64,000 nt of DNA from DATARH01 sp963712835 (GTDB taxonomy: Bacteria > Pseudomonadota > Alphaproteobacteria > ATCC43930 > CGMCC-115725), in the NCBI GenBank assembly GCA_963712835.1, contig CAVQJJ010000008.1, forward strand, positions 1 to 64,000. The letters are read 5' to 3'. The notes below the pieces were generated by a model. It was not told the origin of the DNA. It saw only the letters and a program-made list of their open reading frames with translations, and ran no database searches. The stretch's first letter is position 1. Every line of letters begins with the position of its first letter. This document shows positions 50,989 through 59,834 of this stretch, in pieces. Both the position numbers and the translations under genes were made by a program.

Positions 50989-51591
50989 ATGCGACACGAC
51001 GCCAGAGGGTCGAGCAGCCGCCCGCGGCTCATCGTCGGGATCAGCGGCGCGTCGGGAGTCGCCTATGGCGCGCGGCTCCTGACGTTGCTCAAGGACCTGC
51101 CGGTCGAGACGCATCTCGTCATGAGCCGGACGGCCGAAATGACCTTGACGCTGGAAACGGACCTCAAGCCCGCTGACCTACGCGCCCGCGCCGATGTCGT
51201 GCACGCGATCGGCGATATGGCCGCGCCGATCTCGTCCGGGTCGTTCCCGACCCTCGGGATGATCATCGCGCCATGCTCGATCCGCAGCATGAGCGAGATC
51301 GCCACCGGAGTGACGACGACGCTCCTTACCCGCGCCGCCGACGTCGTGTTGAAGGAACGCCGACGCCTCGTGCTCGTTGTGCGCGAAACCCCGCTCCATA
51401 CCGGGCATCTGCGGACAATGACCGCGCTTTCCGAGACGGGGGCAATCATCGCGCCGCCGGTGCCGGCGCTCTACGCCAAGCCGCAAACGATCGACGAGAT
51501 GATCGATCACAGCGTCGGCCGCCTGCTCGACCTGTTCGGTCTCGACAGCGGCACTGTGCGCCGGTGGAGCGGCGCGGCGGCGAAGAGCTAA
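50989..51591 (+). CDS. ubiX: flavin prenyltransferase UbiX
   Basis: A 200-residue flavoprotein: LIVGISGASGVAYGARLLTL (FMN site), HLVMSRTAEMTLTLETDL, MIIAPCSIRSMSEIATGVTT and LVLVVRETPLHTGHLRTMTA. It prenylates FMN to make the cofactor of UbiD-type decarboxylases, used in ubiquinone synthesis. No ubiD is in the window. Its stop overlaps the convergent TIGR02444 gene. Confidence 0.95.
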   Translation: MRHDARGSSSRPRLIVGISGASGVAYGARLLTLLKDLPVETHLVMSRTAEMTLTLETDLKPADLRARADVVHAIGDMAAPISSGSFPTLGMIIAPCSIRSMSEIATGVTTTLLTRAADVVLKERRRLVLVVRETPLHTGHLRTMTALSETGAIIAPPVPALYAKPQTIDEMIDHSVGRLLDLFGLDSGTVRRWSGAAAKS

Positions 51592-52070
51592 AAGCCGGCG
51601 ATCGCGCGCCGCAGCAGAAGGGCTTCGGCCGATTCGAAATCGGCGCCCAGGATCAGCCGCAGATTGGCCTCGCTCACGGCATGCCGATCACCGCCCCGCG
51701 CCTTGCGTCGCCCGATGCTCGCCGAGAGCCGCGCCTGGACCCGCCGCTCCGCAGCGATTTCCAGCGCCAGCACGCGCCGCCGCAGCGCGCGAATATCGGG
51801 GTCAGGATCAGGCTTCAGCGCACGTCGTAGGTCGCGCAACGGTATGACCACATCGCGGTCGATCCCTGCGATGGCCGCCTTGGCGCACGCCAGCCCGGCA
51901 GCGTCCAGCCGGATCGTCTCGCAGAGACCGAGCCACACCCCGAACAGGATGAGATTGACGTTGTGGCCGTCTCGATCTTGTAGCCCGATCAAGGCATCAG
52001 CGATCTTTGGACGCGCATAAATCATCAGCGAAAACCGCCAGAACGCTTCGGCCGCCAACGTGCGTCCCAT
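51588..52070 (-). CDS. TIGR02444 family protein
   Basis: A 160-residue protein matching the TIGR02444/DUF2390 pattern: AEAFWRFSLMIYARPKIADA, then LIGLQDRDGHNVNLILFGVW and DRDVVIPLRDLRRALKP. Function unknown. ATG 52070 is used; a GTG three codons earlier is possible. It overlaps the ubiX stop by four bases and is divergent from a DUF465 gene. Confidence 0.85.
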   Translation of the reverse strand: MGRTLAAEAFWRFSLMIYARPKIADALIGLQDRDGHNVNLILFGVWLGLCETIRLDAAGLACAKAAIAGIDRDVVIPLRDLRRALKPDPDPDIRALRRRVLALEIAAERRVQARLSASIGRRKARGGDRHAVSEANLRLILGADFESAEALLLRRAIAGF

Positions 52071-52183
52071 CAAGATCACCGCGCAATGAAAGTGACGCGC
52101 ATTGTGCTATAATTCGCCCCAATCCGCCCGCGCGCACGATACGCGCCGGATTTCTGGCAATCGTTAAAGACGCGCCGTCCGCG

Positions 52184-52387
52184 ATGGACCTTGATGTCGA
52201 AGCCTTAAGGGCCAGGCTCGCCGCCCTCACGCTAGAGCACCGCGATCTCGACAACGTGATCGCGCACTTGGCCGAACGCATACCGTTCGACCAGCTGCAA
52301 TTGCAGCGATTGAAGAAGCGCAAGCTGGCTTTGAAGGATCAAATCTCGAAGATCGAGAGCGAGCTGCTGCCCGACATAATCGCGTGA
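52184..52387 (+). CDS. DUF465 (YdcH-like) small protein, second copy
   Basis: A 67-residue helical protein: LRARLAALTLEHRDLDNVIA followed by FDQLQLQRLKKRKLALKDQI and SKIESELLPD, the DUF465 pattern. Slightly longer than the copy at 50686. Function unknown. It converges on the diguanylate cyclase gene. Confidence 0.85.
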   Translation: MDLDVEALRARLAALTLEHRDLDNVIAHLAERIPFDQLQLQRLKKRKLALKDQISKIESELLPDIIA

Positions 52388-52397
52388 GAACGCTGGC

Positions 52398-53018
52398 TTA
52401 GACCGCCTGCCGCACGCGCTTCTGCTTGTACATTGCCTTGTCGGCGGCCTCGATCGCGACCTGCGCGTCGTCGCTGCCGGTGAACGAATAGACGCCGTAG
52501 GCGGCGCTGATCGGGATCTCGAACTTGCCCCAACGCAGCGGCGTCGCACCGATCGCCTGCGCCAGCGCGATGCCCTTGGCGTTTGCCTGTTCCTGGCTGG
52601 TCTGGGTGAGAATCACACCGAACTCGTCGCCACCCAGTCGGCCGACAATGTCGCTCTCGCGCACATTCTTCGACAAAATCTCGGCGACGTGGCGCAGCGC
52701 CGCGTCGCCAGCCGGGTGGCCGTGCGTATCGTTGATCTGCTTCATCCCGTTGACGTCGAAATAAATAACGCTCGACGGCGGCCCGTAGCGGCGGGTGAAG
52801 GCGATCATGCGCGACAGCTCGCGCACAAAGGCGCGCCGATTCGCGATCGGCGCCAAGGAATCCTCGTCGGCGAGGCGCTCGAGCAGGGCGATTCGCGCCC
52901 GAGCGGTGTCCAACTCGCGCTGCATCGCCTCGCGCTCGGCACGCAGCTGCTCCAGCTCGGAACCGGTCGCGCGAGCCGCCGCACGGCGGGCCTTGGACGC
53001 GCCAGCCGTCGCCGGCAT
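52398..53018 (-). CDS. GGDEF-domain diguanylate cyclase
   Basis: A 206-residue protein. An N-terminal coiled coil (SELEQLRAEREAMQRELDTA) is followed by a GGDEF domain: IYFDVNGMKQINDTHGHPAG, then RLGGDEFGVIL with the active-site GGDEF at about 129-133. The inhibitory I-site R-E-S-D lies five residues upstream, so c-di-GMP product inhibition is likely. No sensor domain. ATG 53018 is chosen for its AAGGAG site. Confidence 0.93.
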   Translation of the reverse strand: MPATAGASKARRAAARATGSELEQLRAEREAMQRELDTARARIALLERLADEDSLAPIANRRAFVRELSRMIAFTRRYGPPSSVIYFDVNGMKQINDTHGHPAGDAALRHVAEILSKNVRESDIVGRLGGDEFGVILTQTSQEQANAKGIALAQAIGATPLRWGKFEIPISAAYGVYSFTGSDDAQVAIEAADKAMYKQKRVRQAV

Positions 53019-53236
53019 CGACCGCTCCTTCAACATCTCGCCTGCCCGCCCTCCGGCAGTACCAGTACCGTCCACGATTCGCATTCCCCAGCCGTGTCTA
53101 TAAACGAGTGGCAGCGGTTCGCAACAAGCGAATTTTGCCGCGTCCTGGACGACGCGCGAGGGCGCGGCGCGGCTTGTGCCGAAGGGCCGCGACCCTATAA
53201 TACCCGGCTCCGCCATTGTCGTCGGAGACGAGGAGC

Positions 53237-53725
53237 GTGGCCGAATCCGGTTCAGCCGTCGGGATCATAATGGGCAGCCAGTCCGACTGGGAGACGATGC
53301 AGCACGCCTCCCAGACGCTGGACAAGCTCGGCATCGCCCACGAAACGCGCATCGTCTCGGCGCACCGCACGCCAAAGCGACTTTACGACTACGCGACCGG
53401 CGCCAGGGCGCGCGGACTGAAAGTGATCATCGCCGGCGCGGGCGGCGCGGCGCATCTGCCCGGCATGACCGCGGCGCTCACGCCGCTGCCGGTGCTCGGC
53501 GTGCCGATGCAAAGCCGGGCTTTGAAGGGCATGGACAGCCTGCTGTCGATCGTGCAGATGCCGGGCGGCGTGCCGGTGGCGACCTTTGCCATCGGGCAAG
53601 CCGGCGCGATCAACGCCGCGCTTTGCGCCGCGGCGATTCTCGCGCTCGGCGACCCCGCCATCGCCGAAGCGCTCGACCGCTGGCGCGAAAGCCAGACCGC
53701 TTCGGTCGCGGAGCGCCCCGTTTAA
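53237..53725 (+). CDS. purE: N5-carboxyaminoimidazole ribonucleotide mutase
   Basis: A 162-residue PurE: AVGIIMGSQSDWETMQHASQ, ETRIVSAHRTPKRLYDYATG, GAGGAAHLPGMTAALTPLPV and GVPVATFAIGQAGAINAALC. It moves the carboxylate of N5-CAIR in purine synthesis. The start is unsure: GTG 53237 has GAGGAG too close upstream, and TTG 53216 has no ribosome site. purK follows 15 bases later. Confidence 0.94.
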   Translation: MAESGSAVGIIMGSQSDWETMQHASQTLDKLGIAHETRIVSAHRTPKRLYDYATGARARGLKVIIAGAGGAAHLPGMTAALTPLPVLGVPMQSRALKGMDSLLSIVQMPGGVPVATFAIGQAGAINAALCAAAILALGDPAIAEALDRWRESQTASVAERPV

Positions 53726-53740
53726 TGCCGCTTAGCGTTG

Positions 53741-54808
53741 ATGCTTAACCCCGGCGCGACGATCGGCATTCTTGGCGGCGGACAGCTCGGCCGCATGACG
53801 GCGATGGCCGCGGCGCGGCTCGGCTATCGCGTGCATGTCTTCGCCACGGAGCGCGAGAGCCCGGCCGCGCAAGTCGCGGCCGGAGCCACCGTCGCCGCCT
53901 GGGATGATGCTGCGGCGATCGCCAGGTTTGCGGAAGAAATCGATGTCGCGACCTTCGAATTCGAGAACATCCCGGCCGACGCGGTGCGTCGAGTCGCGGC
54001 GCTGAAGCCGGTAATGCCGCGCCCCGAGATTCTCGAAATCGCGCAAGACCGCCTGTGGGAAAAAGATTTCCTCAACCGCATCGGCGTGGCGACGACCGGG
54101 TATCGCGAAATCACTTCCGCCACGGCGCTTGGCGAGGCGCTGCCCGCGCTCAACACCCGGGCCGTGCTCAAGAGCGCGCGCATGGGCTATGACGGCAAAG
54201 GTCAGGTCAATGTCGACGCCGGCAGCTCGCCCGACGAAGTCTGGCGGCTGATGGGCGGGCCGCGCGGCATCCTCGAGGATTTCGTCGATTTCCGCTGTGA
54301 AGCGTCGGTGATCGTCGCGCGCGATGCGGCCGGCGCGATGGCGGTCTATCCGCCGGTGGAGAACCGGCACGTCAACCACATCCTCGACATGACGATCGCG
54401 CCGGCTTCGCTGCCGTCCGAGACGACCCGCGAGGCGGAGCGGATCGCGCGCCACGTCGGCACGCGGCTCGACCTGATCGGCGTGCTCGCGGTTGAGATGT
54501 TCGTGACCAAAGACGGGCGCGTGCTGGTCAACGAACTCGCCCCGCGTCCACACAATTCCGGCCATTGGACCATCGACGCCTGCGCGACGAGCCAGTTCGA
54601 GCAACTGGTGCGGGCGATCTGCGGACTGCCGCTCGGCTCGACCGAGCGCCACGCCGACGCGGTGATGAAGAACCTGATCGGCGACGAGGTCGAGACCTGG
54701 CGCGACGCCATCGCCGACCCGAGCGCGCGGCTTCACCTCTATGGCAAGCGCGACACGCTGCCCGGCCGCAAGATGGGCCACGTCACCCGGCTGTCGCCGA
54801 AGAGCTAG
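53741..54808 (+). CDS. purK: 5-(carboxyamino)imidazole ribonucleotide synthase
   Basis: A 355-residue ATP-grasp enzyme: TIGILGGGQLGRMTAMAAAR, FEFENIPADAVRRVAAL, RAVLKSARMGYDGKGQVNVD, NRHVNHILDMTIAPASLPSE and VNELAPRPHNSGHWTIDACA. It forms N5-CAIR from AIR, bicarbonate and ATP, feeding PurE. ATG 53741 is preferred over the adjacent TTG. Confidence 0.96.
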   Translation: MLNPGATIGILGGGQLGRMTAMAAARLGYRVHVFATERESPAAQVAAGATVAAWDDAAAIARFAEEIDVATFEFENIPADAVRRVAALKPVMPRPEILEIAQDRLWEKDFLNRIGVATTGYREITSATALGEALPALNTRAVLKSARMGYDGKGQVNVDAGSSPDEVWRLMGGPRGILEDFVDFRCEASVIVARDAAGAMAVYPPVENRHVNHILDMTIAPASLPSETTREAERIARHVGTRLDLIGVLAVEMFVTKDGRVLVNELAPRPHNSGHWTIDACATSQFEQLVRAICGLPLGSTERHADAVMKNLIGDEVETWRDAIADPSARLHLYGKRDTLPGRKMGHVTRLSPKS

Positions 54809-54815
54809 GCGTCAG

Positions 54816-55217
54816 TCAGACGCTGGGCGCAACGTCAAGCCGCGGATACGGGGTGTTGCCGTGCAGCACCTTCCACACGCAGCCCAGCAATTCGAACGAC
54901 CGGAAGGGCTTGGCAACGAAGTCGTCGAGTGCCGGGTCGCACACCACCGGCTCGGCGCACCCCGAGATGAACAGGCATTTCATCAGCGGATGTCGTGCGC
55001 GCACACGCTGCGCGGTCTGAAGGCCGCTGAGCCCACCCGGCAGGCTGATATCGGCGATGACCATATCGAATGGGCGCTCCTCGGTGCGCGCGATGGCCTC
55101 CCAGCCGGTCGCCGCGGTTTCGACCCGAAACCCGGCGTCGATCAGCATTGTGCTGATCGTTTCGCGCACTTCCTCATCGTCATCGAGGACCAGTATGGCC
55201 AGGATATTTTGCGACAT
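54816..55217 (-). CDS. single-domain response regulator (receiver)
   Basis: A 133-residue CheY-like receiver with acidic residues D12-D14 (VLDDDEEV), the phospho-acceptor D56 in MVIADISLPGG and the conserved lysine in FVAKPFRSFELL. No output domain, so it should act through a partner kinase or protein that is not encoded nearby. It converges on purK. Confidence 0.92.
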   Translation of the reverse strand: MSQNILAILVLDDDEEVRETISTMLIDAGFRVETAATGWEAIARTEERPFDMVIADISLPGGLSGLQTAQRVRARHPLMKCLFISGCAEPVVCDPALDDFVAKPFRSFELLGCVWKVLHGNTPYPRLDVAPSV

Positions 55218-55294
55218 CGCATTACCGTCGGGCGGTCGTCACCCTAACGATAACAAGAACTTGTTACACAAGTTCCGCGAGAACATTTCGAATT

Positions 55295-56444
55295 TTACGC
55301 GTCGAGCTTGTCGAGCGCGATCCAGCGCCGCTCGCGATGGCTGCGATGACAGGCCTCGGCGAGTTGCACGCCTTTCGCGCCCTCGATCAAGGGAGACGGA
55401 AACGGGCCGCCCTCCGCGACGTGGCGCAGGAACAAGTCCCACCCTTCGCGATAGCTGTTCTTGAACGGGTCGAGCGTCGGCATCTCCTGCCACTCGTCGT
55501 CGAACACCGCGGTCTGCGGTCTCTCCGCATCGAAGAATGGCCGCGGCGTCGCCGCCAGCGGCTGCAAGAAGCAGCGATGCAGCCCGCACACCGCCGAGCC
55601 GGCCGTGCCGTCGACCTGGATTTGCAGCAGGTCGTCGCGCTTGACGCGGCTGGCCCAGGATGAGCTGACCTGCGCGATCGCGCCGCCTTCGAGTTCGAAA
55701 ATGGCAAAGGCGTGGTCCTCGACATCGACATCATAGGGCTTGCCGGTCTCGTCGATGCGGCGTGGTTGCGCGGTCATCTCACGGCACGATACCGCTTCGA
55801 TCGGCCCCAGCAGCCGATCGAAGATGTAGCGCCAGTGCGCGAACATATCGAGGATCAGCCCGCCGCCGGTCGCGCGCTTATAGTTCCAGCTCGGCCGCTG
55901 CGCGGTCTGGAATTCGCCGTCGAACACCCACCAGCCGAAATCGAGCCGCACCGAGAGGATGCGGCCGAAATAATTGCTGTCGTAGAGCTTGCGCAGCTTT
56001 TTGAGGCCGGGCAAGAACAGCTTGTCCTGAACGATGCCGTGCTTGACGCCAGCCTGTTTCGCCCGGCGCGCCAAGGCCAGCGCCGCCTCCAAAATTTTCA
56101 GCCAGCGGCTTCTCGGTATAGATGTGCTTGCCGGCATCGATCGCCGCCGACAGCCGCTCGACGCGGCCGCCGGTCGCGGTGGCGTCGAAATAGATGTCGA
56201 CCGATCTGTCAGCGAAGCAGGCGGCGCGATCGGTCGACCAGGCGAGCCCGCCGCTCGCCGCCGCCAGCGCTGCCAGCTTTTCGGGATTGCGGCCGAGCAG
56301 CACCGGCTCCGGCATCAGCCGGTCGCCGCTTTTGAGCGGCGGCCCGCCCTCGGCGCGGATCGCCAGCAGCGCTTTCAGGTGCTGCGTGGTCCCGAGCCGC
56401 CCGGTCGCGCCGTCGATGACGATTTTGATGGTCTTGACTGTCAT
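55295..56444 (-). pseudogene. Gfo/Idh/MocA family oxidoreductase, frameshifted
   Basis: The N-terminal part reads from ATG 56444 (GGGAGG upstream): VKTIKIVIDGATGRLGTTQH and IYTEKPLAENF, the NAD-binding fold. The frame then breaks near 56089-56091, at CCTCC/AAAATTTT; removing one base joins it to EAALALARRAKQAGVKHGIV and the rest of a normal Gfo/Idh/MocA protein ending at 55295. Apart from this single base, the gene of about 382 codons looks intact, so it is either a very recent pseudogene or a sequence error. Substrate probably a sugar or polyol derivative. Confidence 0.85.
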
Positions 56445-56457
56445 GCGCCTCCCCCCT

Positions 56458-56546
56458 GTCATTGCGAGCAAAGCGAAGCAATCTCCTTCCGCCTTGGCCC
56501 TCAACGGAGGGAGATTGCCGCGACGCCTGCGGCGCCTCGCAATGAC
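56458..56546. repeat. Palindromic repeat between Gfo/Idh and aminotransferase genes
   Basis: GTCATTGCG (56458-56466) pairs with CGCAATGAC (56538-56546); inside, GCAATCTCC pairs with GGAGATTGC. Same family as the element at the chaC start. Confidence 0.75.
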
Positions 56547-56552
56547 GCCGAA

Positions 56553-57902
56553 CTAAGCCGTCGCGGCGATCAGCGATTCGCGGATGATTTGCGGGATCTT
56601 TTCGAGCGTCTCGCTCGGCGTCATTAGCGGCGGCGCGAGGCAGATCGTGTCGCCGATCGCCGGGTCCGCGCCGCCGGCGCGGATGCGCAGCAACAGACCG
56701 CGCGCCATCGCCTCGCGTGCGACGCGCGCGCCCAAACCGAGCGCCGGCGCCTTGGTCGATTTGTCGGTCACCAGCTCGACGGCGCACATCATGCCGAGCC
56801 CGCGGACATCGCCGACATTGGGCAGGTTGCGCAGCTCCTCGAGATTGGCGAGCAACTTGGCGCCCTCGACCCGCGCGCGCTCGACCAGCCCGTCCTCCTC
56901 GATGATCCGGCAATTGACCACGCCGACCGCGCAACACACCGGATGGCCGCTATAGGTCGCGGCGTGCATGAAGCGGCGGTCGAGCGGCGCCGAGAGGATC
57001 GCCTCGTGCACCCGTTTCGAGGCGATCACGCCGCCGAGCGGCAGATAGCCGCTCGTCACGCCTTTGGCGAACGACACGAGATCGGGCTCGACCCCCCAAT
57101 GCCCGAGGGCGAACCAGCGCCCGGTACGGCCGAACCCGGTGATCACCTCGTCGGCGATCATCAGCACACCGTACCGGTCACAAATCTCGCGCAGCTTCGG
57201 GAAATACGTGGCCGGCGGGACGATGACGCCGCCCGCCCCCATCACCGGCTCGGCGATGACCGCGGCGACCGTATCCGGACCCTCGGCGAGGATCGCCTTC
57301 TCGACCGCCTCGGCCGCGACGATGCCAGGGTCTTCGTTGCCCTCGTGGCGATAGGCGTAGGGTGGCGCCACCTGCACAAAGCCCGGCACCAGCGGGCCGA
57401 ACATCTTGTGGTAGACCGCCATGCCGGTGGCGCTCATCGCCGCCATGGTCACGCCGTGATAGGCGTGCCAGCGCGAGATGATCTTGGTCTTGTCGGGTTT
57501 GTCCTGCAGCTTCCAGTAATACCGCGCGAACTTGAACGACGACTCGTTCAATTCGGCGCCGGCGGTGGTGAAATACACCGCCGAGCTGTTCGAATAAGCA
57601 TGTTTGACGATGAACTCGCCGAGGCGGATCGCCGGCTCGTTGGTCTGGCCGACATAGGCCGACGCGAAACCGATCTTGCGCATCTGCGCCGCGGCCGCGT
57701 CGGCCAGCTCGCCGCGTCCGTGGCCGATATTGACGTTCCACAGCCCCGACAGGCCGTCGATCACGCCGCGTCCGCCGATATCGTAGAGCATCGCGCCTTT
57801 GCCGTGATCGATGAACAGCGGCGTTTTATGGTCGTCCGGGTGGTGCAGCGGATGCACCAGAAACTGGCGGTCGGTTTCGAGCAGCTGCGTCGTGCCGTCC
57901 AT
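56553..57902 (-). CDS. class III aminotransferase (omega-aminotransferase)
   Basis: A 449-residue PLP enzyme: YDIGGRGVIDGLSGLWNVNI, YFTTAGAELNESSFKFARYY, ISRWHAYHGVTMAAMSATG, the D251 in LMIADEVITGFGRTGRWF and the PLP lysine K280 in VSFAKGVTSGYLPLGGV. It moves an amino group from an omega-amine such as putrescine or beta-alanine to pyruvate or another keto acid. Substrate not certain. The Gfo/Idh gene follows on the same strand. Confidence 0.93.
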   Translation of the reverse strand: MDGTTQLLETDRQFLVHPLHHPDDHKTPLFIDHGKGAMLYDIGGRGVIDGLSGLWNVNIGHGRGELADAAAAQMRKIGFASAYVGQTNEPAIRLGEFIVKHAYSNSSAVYFTTAGAELNESSFKFARYYWKLQDKPDKTKIISRWHAYHGVTMAAMSATGMAVYHKMFGPLVPGFVQVAPPYAYRHEGNEDPGIVAAEAVEKAILAEGPDTVAAVIAEPVMGAGGVIVPPATYFPKLREICDRYGVLMIADEVITGFGRTGRWFALGHWGVEPDLVSFAKGVTSGYLPLGGVIASKRVHEAILSAPLDRRFMHAATYSGHPVCCAVGVVNCRIIEEDGLVERARVEGAKLLANLEELRNLPNVGDVRGLGMMCAVELVTDKSTKAPALGLGARVAREAMARGLLLRIRAGGADPAIGDTICLAPPLMTPSETLEKIPQIIRESLIAATA

Positions 57903-57925
57903 TGGTTTCTCCTGTGCAACACGCC

Positions 57926-57996
57926 ATCCGGCGCAAGCCGGGACCCATCGTTCAGCGTCTCGGGCGGCTCAAGAATGGGCCCCGGCCTTCGCCGGG
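57926..57996. repeat. Palindromic repeat upstream of the aminotransferase gene
   Basis: CCGGCGCAAGCCGGGACCC pairs imperfectly with GGGCCCCGGCCTTCGCCGGG across a short loop. Similar in arm sequence to the hairpin after tyrA. It lies in the upstream region of the aminotransferase gene. Confidence 0.6.
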
Positions 57997-58029
57997 GGTG
58001 GTGATGACTTGACCTAAACTAGCGTCTAC

Positions 58030-58050
58030 CGGTTCGGCAGGTCGAGCGGA
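58030..58050. repeat. 21-bp direct repeat, copy 1
   Basis: Identical to 58291-58311. On the minus strand both copies encode PLDLPNR followed by a stop; copy 1 is preceded by RDGRWQV in the same frame, so it looks like the remaining tail of a related gene. Confidence 0.8.
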
Positions 58051-58285
58051 ACCTGCCACCGGCCATCACGCGAAATTGACGACGGCGCGGTTCGACCTTT
58101 TGGGCCACGCTAGCGTATCACAAGGCATGAGATTGCTGCCGCTGCTGGCTCTGCTGCTGTTTCTTTCCGCCTGCGCCGGGGCTCCGACGACGCGGTGCCC
58201 CGACCCTGATCCAGATCCGAATAGCCCCTGCGCGACATCGCACAGCCATACGTATGAGGCGGCATTAGGCTTCGGTGCGGTCGCC

Positions 58286-59779
58286 CTATCGGTTCGGCAG
58301 GTCGAGCGGATAGATCGGCCGGCGCACGTTCTTGAAGGTCAATTCGCTGTAGTCAGAGGTGCACACGCCGACCCCGGCGCAATCGACCACCGCTTTCGCC
58401 ATCGCGCCGAGCCCGGCGCGCCAATGCACGCGGCTTTTCAGCATCACGTAGCGCTTTTGCAGCGGGTCGATGCCGAGGCTGTAGAAGCAATTGAGGTCGC
58501 TCGGCTCGACATGGCGCGAGATCAGCGCGATCTCGACCTTGCCCGTGTCGATCACCACCGACGGCCCCATATCGGTCATCACGCCGCGGCCCATCGGCCC
58601 CTTGTTGCGGAAGCGGCCGCTGGCGATGGTCTTGACCGTGCCGCTGATCTCCAAGGGAGGGCTCTCGCCGGAGATTTGCGGCATCCTCATCTTGCCGCCG
58701 ACCGACAGCGTCACCCGCGCGCCAATGCCGGCGGCGATCGCCTGCTGCACGGCGGCGGGGTCGTAGATGCCGAAGGCCGCAGCATTCTCGAGGCCGGCCT
58801 TGAGGATTTCACCGAGCACGATGGTCGTGTCCATCGTACCGCCGGAGGCGCAGTTGTCGTAATGGTCGAGCAGCACGATCGGCCCTTCGCCGGCCGACGG
58901 CTCGGGCATCGCCTGGGCGCGCGCCAGCGCCTGTTGCAGCGGCTCGATCTTGTAAACGAAGGCCTCGCGCTCGACCCAGGCGCGGTCGAGCAGCTCATCG
59001 CGCAGCCGCTCAGCCAAATCCTTGTCGCCATCGGTCACCACCACCGCCGACAGTCCGGCATTGGCGATGTCGGCATGCGGAAAGCCGGTGAACAGGCTGG
59101 CGATCAGCGCGCCCTCCGAGGCCATCGCCGCACAGCGCTCTTGCAGCTCGCGGTTAGGTTGGTCGTCGGTGCCCTGGCGCATGACATGCGGCAGCATCGG
59201 CACGTTGCCCCAGGCGACGACGGGCTTCGTCTCGCCCTTGATCGCGCGCATCAGGATGTCGCCGGCCCGCTTGGCGGTGTCATAGGTGTCGACATGCGGA
59301 TAGGTGCGGTAGCCGCTTACGACGGTCGCGTTCTCGATCATTGCCGGGTAGAGGTTGGCGTGCATATCGTAGGCGACGGCGATCGGCGTCGTCCGGTCGA
59401 GCGCGCGAATGCGGCGCAACAGTTCGCCCTCGCCGTCCTCGAAGCTCTCGGTCACCATCGCGCCGTGCAGATCGAGCAGGATGCCGTCGAGGCTGCCCTT
59501 CGACACCGCCCCGCAGATATGGTCGGCGATATGCTCGAAGGCCGCGTCTTCGACCGGGCGCGACGGCGGCGACCCGGCGGCGATCGGCAGCACGACCTCG
59601 GCCTTCTCTCGCGCCGCGATGTCGAGATAAGCGCCAAGCCCCGATCCCGTTCCGCGGAACGCCGCGATCGCCTGCTCGCCGTAAAGCGGCCCCGGCCCGG
59701 TCCCGAACCGCTGCAACGGCGTCGGCACCGGCGAGAACGTGTTGGTCTCGTGCTTCATCATCGCGATCAACAGGCGCAT
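58286..59779 (-). CDS. M81 family metallopeptidase (MlrC-like)
   Basis: A 497-residue protein of the MlrC (microcystinase C) family: MRLLIAMMKHETNTFSPVPT with likely zinc ligands, LLDLHGAMVTESFEDGEGEL, VAYDMHANLYPAMIENATVV and LLDHYDNCASGGTMDTTIVL, then the MlrC C-terminal part (GPSVVIDTGKVEIALISRHV). In cyanotoxin degraders MlrC cleaves linear peptides; most relatives have unknown peptide or amide substrates. ATG 59779 with GGAGG is chosen over a start 26 codons upstream. Divergent from the MetE-like gene. Confidence 0.92.
   Translation of the reverse strand: MRLLIAMMKHETNTFSPVPTPLQRFGTGPGPLYGEQAIAAFRGTGSGLGAYLDIAAREKAEVVLPIAAGSPPSRPVEDAAFEHIADHICGAVSKGSLDGILLDLHGAMVTESFEDGEGELLRRIRALDRTTPIAVAYDMHANLYPAMIENATVVSGYRTYPHVDTYDTAKRAGDILMRAIKGETKPVVAWGNVPMLPHVMRQGTDDQPNRELQERCAAMASEGALIASLFTGFPHADIANAGLSAVVVTDGDKDLAERLRDELLDRAWVEREAFVYKIEPLQQALARAQAMPEPSAGEGPIVLLDHYDNCASGGTMDTTIVLGEILKAGLENAAAFGIYDPAAVQQAIAAGIGARVTLSVGGKMRMPQISGESPPLEISGTVKTIASGRFRNKGPMGRGVMTDMGPSVVIDTGKVEIALISRHVEPSDLNCFYSLGIDPLQKRYVMLKSRVHWRAGLGAMAKAVVDCAGVGVCTSDYSELTFKNVRRPIYPLDLPNR
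58291..58311. repeat. 21-bp direct repeat, copy 2 (end of M81 gene)
   Basis: The last codons of the M81 peptidase gene, repeated exactly 261 bases away at 58030-58050. Confidence 0.8.
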
Positions 59780-59834
59780 GATCGCCTCCATAAGGTTCTG
59801 AGAGAGACGATAGCCATCGCGGGAGAGAAGCGCC

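Larger units (their letters stand above)
57903..58285. other. 383-base spacer with palindrome, duplicated gene end and lipoprotein-like start
   Basis: Contains a palindromic repeat (57926-57996), then a second copy of the last codons of the M81 gene at 58030-58050, then an ATG at 58127 starting a lipoprotein-like signal (LALLLFLSACAGAPTTRC). That frame has no stop before entering the M81 gene on the opposite strand, so it is probably a truncated gene, not a functional one. Confidence 0.5.

Noticed and set aside
58127..58285. Functional lipoprotein gene
   Set aside because: Good lipobox start, but no stop codon before it runs antisense through the M81 gene; likely truncated.
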